Below are positions 29,492-41,100 of a DNA stretch of 64,000 nucleotides, piece after piece. The stretch covers positions 8,300,741-8,364,740 of the forward strand of contig NC_133224.1 of the NCBI RefSeq assembly GCF_040436345.1. Direction: 5' to 3'. Position 1 is the stretch's first letter. Every line of letters starts with the position of its first letter. The stretch comes from Pagrus major. Lineage: Eukaryota; Chordata; Actinopteri; Spariformes; Sparidae. The translations under genes were made by a program, and so were the position numbers. A model generated the notes under the pieces. It was not told the DNA's origin and did no database searches. It saw nothing but the letters and a program-made list of their open reading frames with translations.

Positions 29492-32400
29492 GTGTGTGTG
29501 CATGCGTGTTTGTGACTGTGCATGCCGTACTGCAGCTTCTGATGTTGACTGCTGTTGTTTGTTGATGGTCTTTGGGAGTTTCTTGTTCTCGCAGCGCTCG
29601 TGGAGGCACAGCTTCTCAAACAGAACCTTGAAAACATTATAACGGCACAACATCCATAAGTCCATAGCAGTGAATACACACAATCATAATACAGAAAGAG
29701 GGAAGCATCATACATATTGTAAACATCAGAAATTTCACACATTTTCTTTTAAAGAAACTTTTTTGCAGTATTGCCAGTATTGGGATTCTGTTGGTGCCTG
29801 TCCACATGTAATGTAAGATTACAATGTCCTGGGGGTAGGAGACATTCCAGTCAAATATTATCTGTGTTTTCTGAACTTCATAACAATTCACAGAGACCAC
29901 TGATGCTGTGAATCACAAACCCAAAGCATTGGTATCTGAAGACTTGTGACTTAGACTAAACAATTACCTATTTTTTAATACAGAGTCCCTCAATCTTTAC
30001 GACAATTCATTACATCATTCTGGGATTAAGAAAGATGAATCCAAATGCGCCAGTATTCATTGGACTTTGTTCCTGAAGGTTTTTCCTATAATCACTCTGG
30101 GATTTTTCATAATTTGTCATAATTAGAGAGGTATAGAACACACAGGATTAAAGATGAAGTTGCCGCACATGCAAACATACATAAGCAAACAGAATTACCT
30201 GCAGATATACAACACACAGATTTACACATAAATGTACACACTGTTCGTAGCTGAGTGTTGCTGGTGACCAGGAATATTTGTCCAGCTGCTCGATGGGCCT
30301 CCTGCTCCAACTGCTTCATCTTAGTCTGACAGAGAGAAAGAGAGGAGAGGGAAATATTATAGAATTGCAAATGCTTTTCAAGGATTGTTTTATCCAACTT
30401 ACCAGTATTTACTCACTATTTCAGACAGCAAACTTCCTTCATTTACAAGCATTGAAGGACTGGGAAGCTATCATAAATATATTTGTTGGTGTGAGTATCT
30501 ACTCTAATAAAAGTCAGTGTACATGTGTAGATTTGTGGTATAAAAACAATATGAAGAAATTGCTTCTTTACAAAAATATAGATGGAAGATTACCATGTTT
30601 TCTATGTTTGAACTTTTCACATTTTTGTTACAAGGATTGCATAATGATTTACCGTCAATTAGTCAGTCAATCACTCAGTGGATGTACAGCCAATTAAAAT
30701 GTTGGAAGACAGCAGTGTATTTATGCAATGTATGACAGAACACCTAATATGTACATCTTGGTGACTGCTATCTTACCAAAAACTTTTGAAGATATGTAAA
30801 TTGTCAGTCACAATAACCAGACCTGGTTACACACAATGCCCCGAAAGCAGGAGGTTATTCGTGGAGAGAACTGTTAATATGTGTAATACTTGTCTGGTTT
30901 CTCCTCCCTTTCAATGGCCAATGGCAAAGCTCTGTTAATCTGCCTTATGCACACCTCGGTCACATAGTGAGAGCATTAGGATCACAGAGGAACGAATGAC
31001 AAACTGCATTGGCTAAAACTTTCACACACTCACAAACACAACACACAAATTATGAAAAAACAAACCCATATGTATATGCAACAACCTACAAACACACACA
31101 TATGTTCACTCGCATATTCTAAATTCTTTACACTCAGAGTCAGACACAGTTTAATGAACTTTCTCTCTAAGGATGGTCGACGCAGGCAGCATGATGAACT
31201 CAGAGAGAGAGAGAGAAAATGGTAGAGAGGGGAAAGTGTGGTCAAAAGAAACGGAGAGTAAAAAGAGAGACTACGATGGAAAATAAAAAGGAAAGAGACC
31301 GGAACAAAGAGGCACTTGGGATGGAAAAAAAAGGGGGAAGAAAAAGAGACTGATAGAAGGGAGTGAAACATAGAGGCACTTGACAAAAACGTATGAGGAT
31401 GAAAGAGGAAGGCCGAGAGGCTGAGTCCCAGTGAGACAGAGATGAAGAGGAGTAAATGAGGGGAAGATAATAAGTATTCCTGCTCGTACAATATACAGCC
31501 TAAACATTAACAAGCGACAACCACACACAACAGCAGCTCATTACAAGTCTCACTGCGTAGCAAAAACATCTAAACAACTTGACAGGAAGAGAAGAGAAAC
31601 AGACACAAGAATGGAAAAAACAAAAGGGAGGGGGAGGTGGGTTGATGAGACAGGACGCAATGGAAAGGAAGAGGGTAACAGAGATGTGAATGTTGGAAAG
31701 AAATGGGGGTTAAAATGTTCAAAGAAAGTTGAAATGTGATGCACATACTTAAGTGGGTATATGGAGAAATGATGAAAGGGAGAGGAACAGGTAAGGACTG
31801 GGCAGCTTCAGGGAATGCTGTGGTTAGACCTTGATGGAAAACGACACTGGAAACAAACACACATCAGTCAGCGGAGTGAGACTGTTCAGACAGACAGAGC
31901 TTGACAGCATGATGGGCAGAGGCGGGAGAGAAGTGACAATGGCAGAAAGAGCAAGAGAGAGAGGAGATATAAAAAGAGACAGAAGAGAGGGGGAAGAGGG
32001 GGAGCTGCCAGGCACCAAAAATTCCAAAATATGTACTTTTCTCTATCTTTCTCTTAGCCCAGAGCGGGCTCCAGACTGCCTCATCAATAATGGATGCTAG
32101 CCCCTTAGTACTGAGTTTCACACACGAACACACACACACACAGAGCAGTTATGGCAAGAATCTATCACTGTCGGGAAATATTTTGGATTAATCATTACAT
32201 CAAAATGTGGACTTTTCAGTTTGACTTGAAGGGTGTCTACAGGGGGATGTCTAATTGGATCTGAAGAGTGACGTGGGGGGAACACAAACAGAACGTTTGT
32301 CCTCCTGAATTTTAATAACGCTGGCTGAAAAGACAAAAGAGCATGTGAGCATGTTTGTAAGATGAGGGCTGACAGACAGGAGGGATCCTCTGTTTAGTGT

Positions 32401-35104
32401 TCAGACAGGTGAACTTGACAGCCTAGATAAAACCAAATCCGACACGACAGAGTGGGGACATGCGTGGCTGCACTCACGTACTACAAAAACACAAGCACAC
32501 ACACATATAACTCTGCAGCAGTCTGCAAAAACTTCAGTGCCTCAGTGTGTGTGTGTGTGTTGGCAGAGGCAGACAGTGATGCTCCCTCCTGCAGCACAGC
32601 CTCTTGAAGGAAAAAGACAGACTCTCCATCCTATTTATAGTAACACGGCAAGACACCAAAAGACTCTCTCCACAACAACACCCCTGCTGGCGCCTAAAAG
32701 AGTTGTAACTAAGAGTGTGTGTTCGTCTCTATGACTGCCTGCAAAATTGATTAGAAACATGTGTGTATTCCTCGGCACGTGTGCGTCCAACACATCTGTG
32801 CGTCTGTCTCTGTGAGTCTGTGATAGCTCTTAAGTGTCGTCTCCAGGATTGGTTTTTATCTGCATGTAAACAGGACAGGTCCCCGGAGGATGTCCACCCA
32901 CCACATCGCTAATCCTACCCAGGAGAAGAGAAAGAGAAATTTATATTTTTCTTTCTGTCTCAGGCTCTTTTTTTCCCTCTCTGTTTCTCATATCCTCCCA
33001 CTGTTTTGCTCCCATTTGTATTAATACAGAAGCTGTTGACTGCGCTGTGTTCTCGGCAGCCAGTTGAAAATGCAATCAGATTAGAGCGATGCGGTGCAAA
33101 TCTGAGCTGACCCTGAACGTCATACCTTCACGCAGGCTGACCAAGACTTGTTTTCTATCTCTACAAGCTTCTATGGGAGTGTTTTCATTAAGTTTGATTG
33201 ATGTAAACACATGGAAGCTGTTACATTGAACTCCAACACATTTTCATCCTCAAAACAAGGACTAATGTAAAGATCTTATTTCATACCTGCATTAGGATTC
33301 TGGTCAGTGTTTGCGATGTGTTCAGCCCGTATGATGCTGCTTAAAACAAAGCGCTGAAATGGAGGTAAATTAAATGACTTGCCTGTCTATCTTTAAATGC
33401 ACTGAGCAACATTTATATTTGTCTGCTGCTCCTGCACCATTGTTGTGCTCTGGTGGGAAATTAACATCAGTCATGAGGCAAATGATGATAACTCCTGGCT
33501 GTGAGAGATAAGTTTGCTGACTCTGCCAGCAGCCATATACAAACTTTGTCCTTTAGTCAAACTGTCCTGCTCTATTTGTCATCAACACTAATATGGAAAC
33601 TAGCCATAACATTCAATGTCAATACGATGATCTGTCTTACCCCCAACAGGTCTGAAGTTCTCTTAAGAGCTTCTTTGTCCACATGGATGCGATGACTCTC
33701 CATGGCTGAAACAACACAAAGTATTTAATGACCCACATAACCTGATATAGAACATCAGTGTACTACAAATAGTCTAATACAAATGTGTTTGCACTTTATT
33801 TGGATTATTCTAGGATATTTTTCATGAAGAATGCACTGCATCAGAGAGAAAAACTTGGAGAAAAAGTGGAGTGGTCTTCACCTGCCAGAACAGAGATCAT
33901 GTTCAGCTCCATGTCTGAGTACAGCTCCCACAGCCCCTGGCACTACACACATAAATATTTAGGTCAGTTGATGTGTAGTGTTTCCATACTGTACGTACAG
34001 GTATATATGTGTGTGTGTGCGCACATCGACTAACCTTTAGTTTAAAACACAGCTCCATGTTAAGCCGGTAGAGTGAACAGAGACCTGAGATGACCTGAGT
34101 AACCTGAGAGAGATAGACAAACAGAGAGAAAAGGAATAGGTGGGGAGAGAAATACTCAGCTTGCTTTATAGAAGAAGATGTGGATTCAATTATTCAGTCC
34201 AGGTATCAACGAATGGGCACTTTGATGGAGACTGGGGAATTTTCCTGACTTGGATCCAAAAATTCTTAACTAACCTTCTTGGTACCCAGGGCAGGTGTTG
34301 TATGGGGTCTTTTGCAGTGTTTATTGAGAAGTTCCTGGTAGCAGGAGGAGGGATTTGCAGGATCCAGTAACCACCCTGACACTTGTGGGTCCTGGACATG
34401 ACAGCCTGCCACTGGAGAGAGAAGACAGCTCTTTATGATAATGAGCAGTATTCTGTTTGCTGTACTGTATACTGATGAGATGAGCAACACATTTTTGGAG
34501 ATTACAGCACATCTTGTCATTACAGAAATCCGTTTTAATCAACATAGTTCAACCTGTCTACAGCTGCTGTTGCTTGTGAAGGATGAAACTAACAACTTTC
34601 TTTAGAATTGTGGGGTTTTGTTGTAGAAGAGTGTTATTTGTGTGTTATGTTATTTGTTTTACCTTCAAAGCTTCTATTGATTTTCTCAGTCTTTTTGTTT
34701 TTAAATTAACTTTTTTTTAATTAACATAACTGAACCAACCTGGCAAAAATCTACATGTACTGTATATGTGCGTTTATGTACTGTATGTGTGCCCTGCCTT
34801 GTTTCCAGCTGAGGTCTCGTCGGTAAAACTGCAGAGCTGTACGAAGCAAATCCTTGGCTTTATAGCAAACCACCAGTTGAGATCTTGATAGCACCTGTAG
34901 CAGCATATCTCTATGGGATACACACACACACACGTACTCCCGTTTTTAAATGAATTAAGTATAAAACACTACCACACCTAGACAAGCCTTTTATTAATGG
35001 ATGCAAAAGCACAAATGGATAAACTCACACTTCAAATTAACACTCATCAACTTATTCCCCCCTCACATCGCTCTCATGCAATCACACATACTCACACACA
35101 CACA

Positions 35105-35163
<59 letters not shown>

Positions 35164-38100
35164 CTTGTAAAGAGCTCCTGGCTCTGGTGTGTGTGTTGCT
35201 GGGCCCATGCAGGTGTGTGCTCTAGTTTTAAGTAGACCAGACTGTCGTTCTGCCCGAGCGAGTCCTCTGGTGTTCTGCCGTCAAGATCATTCTTCATGAG
35301 CATGAGGAGGCCACACACTGCTGGAGTGAGCTTCTATATCAAGGATCAGAGAGGAAAATTAACATGAGGCAGTGGTTAATGACACAGTGTTAAAACTTTT
35401 TCAGCTTATTTCAAGCGTGTCAAAGCTCAACATTTGTGTGTGCTCACCTGGTCTGCGTCCAACTGAGTTGTTCCATCCCGGTACACCAAGGTTAGCACCA
35501 GTGCTTTGGCTTCCCCAGCTTTCTTGAGCATTACCATCTTCTCTTCTGGGTTCAGCTTCCCACAATCCCTTACTCTGGGGTCAGATGTCAGGGCTGCGGT
35601 TAGACAGCCCGCTTTGGATTGGTTCTGGAGCTCACCACCACCATTAGCCCCCTCATGGGATATCTTTGGTCCATTTGTTCCCTGGTCAGGCCCCAGTTTG
35701 GCGCGCTTGTGCTTAAGTGGTTTGCAGGTCACAGAAGATGGCGTCCATTTGGAGGCATGCATAGATTCACAGCACTTTTCCTCCACCTTTCTCTGACAAA
35801 TTTGTCGAGGTTTCTTTGTGGCACATGTCTCTTTATGTACCTCTACAACTATTCCTGTTTTGTGTGATGGACTAACTTTAGCCTGTGGTTCTGGGAGTTC
35901 AGAGATGAAAGTTACTGGCCAAGCTGTCTTCACCTCATTAACTCCTTTTTCCCCTGCCTGTTTTTGGGAACAATAAGGTGGCTTCCATTTTGGAGGATGC
36001 CTGGTTAGGGAGATTTTAGGAGAAGGATGATCATCTTGGTGCTCGAGTATTTCATGCTTCCTCTTTAAGGGGAAGGAAGGGATCAGTGGGGGATGATTTA
36101 GAGAAGTAGGCAGGTCTAGGTTTTCCATTTTTTTGCTTGCTTTAATAGCAGTTGAGGCCAATTCCTGCACCGAGGAGGAGTTTTGTCCAGCAGCATAAGT
36201 GCTTGTTGGGGCCAGTGCCACGCTTGAGCTGCTCCCTCTGATGCTTCCATTAGCAGTCTACAGAGCAGAAAGGTGAATAGTGTGCCGTCAGACAGGGACA
36301 AAAGAAAGGAGAGAGCAGGAGAGGTAAGAATAGATTAAGGATTCTTGAAAACAGACTCTCGCTGTCTGTGTTACTTTTGTTGCACAGAGAATCAATACAT
36401 ATCAGCAAATCAGTTGAGAGAAGTCAGCTAAATGACCTTAAATTTTCTAGCTGCACATAATTAGCTTTAACACAGAGAAGAATGCACGCCTTATTGAATT
36501 ACTCTCATTCATGTTCTGCATCTAGTTGCATAATACGAAATTTGTGAAGGGAGAATGAAAGCCAAGAAAGTAAACAGATGAGCAGGTGGGTGAGCAAGAA
36601 GTAAAAAGGGAAGCCAGACAGAGGAAGAAGAAAAAAGAAAGGATGTGAAGAAAGGATTGTTGCACACATTCAGCCCTCAGCGCTGTGTCCCAGACAAAAA
36701 CACAGACAGTGAAGACACTGTTTGTCTGACAGGCTGTCTCATATAGTGTCACTCAGTCGCACTCGTTCATACTTATTTATTTTTCATGGAGAAAGAAGCT
36801 AGCGTGGACTGGATGACAATGAATATTTGACTCTATCCATTTAGATTTGAATGGGTGCAGTGGCAGTGAACTCATCTGACAGGATACATGTGTAGGACAT
36901 ACAGTATGTATGAAGTATATATGACCTGTGCTATATGTGCGTAATGTAATAGATAAAATGTAAAAGGTCAAAATAAATAATAAACATGGCTTGATTTGAA
37001 TGAAAAGCAGGTATATTTCCTAAATGTTAAATATGAGAAAAATGGTATGGTCCCAGTGGAGGAGTGGAAGGATTAGGAAAAAGGTGTGGTGGTGAAAAAA
37101 AAAAAAAAAAGGTGTGAAGCAAGATGGACAGAAATTTGAGTCTGATCTCCCAAAAGTACACCCTCACCTTCCTGTAACCTTCCCAGCATCTTAAAAACAT
37201 CTCCATTATTCATACCCCTAACTCCCATCTCTATTTATGCAAAAGCACTGAGTGTGTGTGCATGTGCACTTTATTCTTTGAAATCTAGGTAAGAGATGCT
37301 GGGTGTTCTGAGGATTTTCAGACCACGTGTGAGTGTATGCATGCACATGGCTGTCAGCAGAAGTCGTGGTAGGAAGGGATTCCTGTGACTCAGCTCCCTG
37401 GGGAGAGTCTTCCTCATTTCCCTGTAAACACAACCCGTTTTCCTGCTGACAAAGTCATGAACACACACACCCCCCCCGACCCCAGGGTCCTGTGCTATAG
37501 GATATAGAAAGCAGAGGCAGGCCGTGGCCCGTAGCCCAGTACTGGGTGCAGGAAGGTGTAAGAGAATGAATGATGGACTGTGTTTGCTGCTGATTGTAGC
37601 AATACAGTGAAGTCCTGCACCTCTTTCTCTCTTTTCTTCTCTCACAGCATCCTTTCCACCTCCCATCCTCCCTTTGTAGTTCTTCATCTATTCTGTTCCT
37701 TCTCCTTTTCTGCATTATGTATCGTGGACTACTTTGTCAGGACTTTTTTTATTTAACAACTCATTGGGGAGCTATCACTTGCCAGTGTGCTGCAATAACG
37801 CCAACGGCGTCCCTGTTTCACACAAGCTAGACTGATTTCTGTGTGCATCGGGGAAATAGAAGCCTAATCCTTTTGAAAGCAGCTATTTAAATTTCAGGAC
37901 TTTTCCATGTGTTTTGCTGCTGTGCACTCTGTTGCCTTTGCCCACAGGGGATTATGGAGGTAGAGTGGGAGACAGACAATAACAGGGAAGGAAATAAAGA
38001 CACATGAGCATGTCTGTATAAAAAGAAGAGTAAACAACTCTCAGCAAATCAGGTAAACTTTTTCCACAAATAAAGTTCCTAAGCAAAATTAATTTTGTGG

Positions 38101-41100
38101 GTTAAAGGACAAAATTATAAAACTTCTAAAATAGTCTCAAGTATAGCTGCCATTTAATACAGTATTTGTAATCTTACAGACTTACACTGTCATGGTGCTG
38201 CTGGATACAGGGAGTTCTGAACCCTGACCTCTTTGTCCCGCACTCCTGGCCCAATGTTGGCATGGAACCACTTTCTCTAGCTGAGTCCTCTAGAGGGGAG
38301 GAGGTAAGAGCCTTTTTATCAGGTCATCACTTTCACACGCATCCTCAATCAATGATCTCACTCTGTTACGTAAGCATGTGTTTGAGTAAGCATGTACAAA
38401 CGTGTGTGAGATGTCAGCAGCGTGTGGCAGGACAAGGTCAGCTCTAGATTTCCGACCTAAGATCAAACTGGCATTCTGTTACAACACAACTTGCGACTTG
38501 TTTGAGCGTGTGTTTTTTGTAGACGTGTACGTGAGTTGACTCAGCATTGTCTCAGCAGCTGAGACTCAAGCTCCCTTTCCTGCGGCTGTAATGTGAGCAG
38601 GCACACAACATCCCTCGTCAGTGCTGAGTTGCCTCAGCACTGCTCTGTCATCGCCCCACCACTGCGATGAAAGAAAGATGGCTGAAAGACACCACTTGAA
38701 ATACTTTAGCACCCTCTAGTTTAACTTCAGTATATTGCTTTAAGTCAGAATTGTACACATTTGACTTTACGTTTAAGCTTTATAGACTTCTGTGCTGTAG
38801 GAGCATGTTTTCTGGTTCCATACTCCTCATTAATTTAACATCCCCAGTACTCTGACTTTGACAATGAGTTAGATTTTAGTAATTCTTTGAGTTTCTGTTT
38901 AATTAGATAGCTTTTATACTGCTTCAGTTGTTTAAAGAGATCCATTGTCTTAGTGAATTCTGAGTGTGGTTAGCTGACTTGATAAAGAATTGATAATGCT
39001 GTATATTTAGAGGGAATTTACTCCTGCAGTTGGTTAAAGCACATACATAAAAAGGTATTCTAACACTCTCTAGTGGTAAATGCTGCAAACTACATATTTT
39101 TGATAGCATAATCACAGTGAGATTGCGAGAACAAAAAATGTACATTATCTGTAGTCACCACCAAATTAAAAGTTGAGATTCATGATGACCTAATCTTTAG
39201 TAGTACAATAACGATTTTTTATATATTTTCTGTATATTTTTTTTTAAAAGCTAAAAATAATTTCACACATAAGCTGAAGCTGTATCTGTTGCTTTGAGTT
39301 CAGGCAAATACAAACAACTATGACATGTACAGGTATAAAATTGTCACATTGATCCTTGAAAATCAAAATATTAATACTGACATTCAGTGGTTGAAGTGAC
39401 TAATTGCATCTGCTCAAATTACTCTAATCAAGTTATTTTTTGGGTACTTTTATGAGCATTTTTTCAAATCTGAAATTTAACTTAAATAAAATAAGTGAAT
39501 TAATAAAAACCCTGACAACGACAAAAAAAATGCATTAAAAATCAACGGTTAAAAAGTAACTAATACTCGTAGTAATGTTTGAAAAGAATACTTTGTACTT
39601 TTACTTAAGTGTTATTTCAATACCAGTAGTTTTACTGTAATTGAGTAATATTTCAATAATATAACTGTACTCGCACTCATGTACAGATTTTCAGTACTCC
39701 TTCCACCACTGCTGAGATTAAGAAACTGGCTTTTGAATATATTGCTTCGCAAAAATGGAACAATCCATAGACACGTGCAAAATTACACGGGCTGGTCCTT
39801 TACGTCCAATTAAGGACGGAGCAGTGTGAATGTATGAGTTATCTGTTTGTGGCTTGTTATATTATTTATGTATTATCTGTTGTTGCACATATGTTGTATG
39901 TGTTTTTATTCAGGGCATTATTATTCTTTGAAAAAGAGAACTTGCTCTGAAAAGCCCTTACCTGTTTAAATAAAGAGGATGTGACACATTATTCTTAAAA
40001 TGAGGCCTATCATGCACTTACCTGTAGATGTACACTCATCAGGTGGCATCTCTGACTCATCTCTGTCTGTCCCACTCTCTCCTGACTCAGTTGCTCTTCC
40101 ATGTAACTCGCTGGTTTCTCGATCATCTGCCTCACACTGTTTCTGTCTGAGTTGGAGGTCAGAACAAAGGTGTGGTTCTGTCTCAATCTTATCTTCAGTG
40201 CTTGTTTCCGTGTCTGCCTCTGCTTCCACTTCCAATCCGACCTCCATCACATCTACTCTGTCTTCTGCAGTGCTCCCCAGGTTATCAGAGGTGTTGTCAC
40301 CTCGGACTAATTTGGTCTCAGGCTGCATAAATGAGCTTTCTGTGTGGTGCTTCATGTCCCGAGTGTTTTCAGCTTGGCAGTGGCTCACCTTGTGGTCTCT
40401 TGAGATCTTTTTTGGACTGACGGTATGAAATCCCACTGATATCTCTGTACTCTCGCTGCCAGGAGGATGTTCATCTTCAGGTTTATTACGTCTGTACTCA
40501 AAGTCATTCTCTTCTGTCTCCTCAAGCTTTTCTCCTTTAGTATCATAGTCTAAGATTTTGTCCATGACACTTGTAGATAACAAGTTCAAAATCTGCTTTA
40601 AACCAGTGTTTTTGGTTTCCAAGAGTTGAATTCCTCCCATTTCATTGGCTGATCCTTTCTTATTTAGCTGGGTTGCATCCCACGTAACTCCATTTATTCC
40701 ATCCTGAATTTCATGGTCTGTGTTCAAAAGCTGTCTGGAGCTTGCCTCAGTCACATTCTCTGAAACCACAACTATATTTCTCACCGGCTTGTTTGAAAGT
40801 GCATCACAGCAGGTATCCTGACTTGTTACAGAGCCACTGTAAAGTCTATGTATCCCTCCAGTTCTACTTGTTTCAAACTGCAGTTGCTGATATAGTTTGT
40901 CTCTATCTTCTCCTGCACAAGCGGCCTCTCCAGTGGGGTCAGAGAGAGGAATTTTCCACATTGTTTGACTGTCTGAACCTTCAGTGTCTTCAAGTTCATT
41001 TCTACGGATGTGCCAAATGTCTGTAACTTTCTTTTCTTTCTGTTCGCCTGATGTGCTGTTATCTGTCTCTTTACTTATTTTAAGGCAGAATGAAACTGGG

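Noticed and set aside
31030-32027. Minus-strand frames up to 153 codons, Ser/Leu/Phe-rich
   Set aside because: They arise from a purine-rich intron strand, have overlapping alternatives in other frames, and lack splice-phase or homology support.
35092-35161. Tandem repeats considered as a CRISPR array
   Set aside because: They are simple dinucleotide repeats without spacers, in a vertebrate genome.
40000-40428. 142-codon plus-strand frame
   Set aside because: It is the antisense shadow of poln exon 4.
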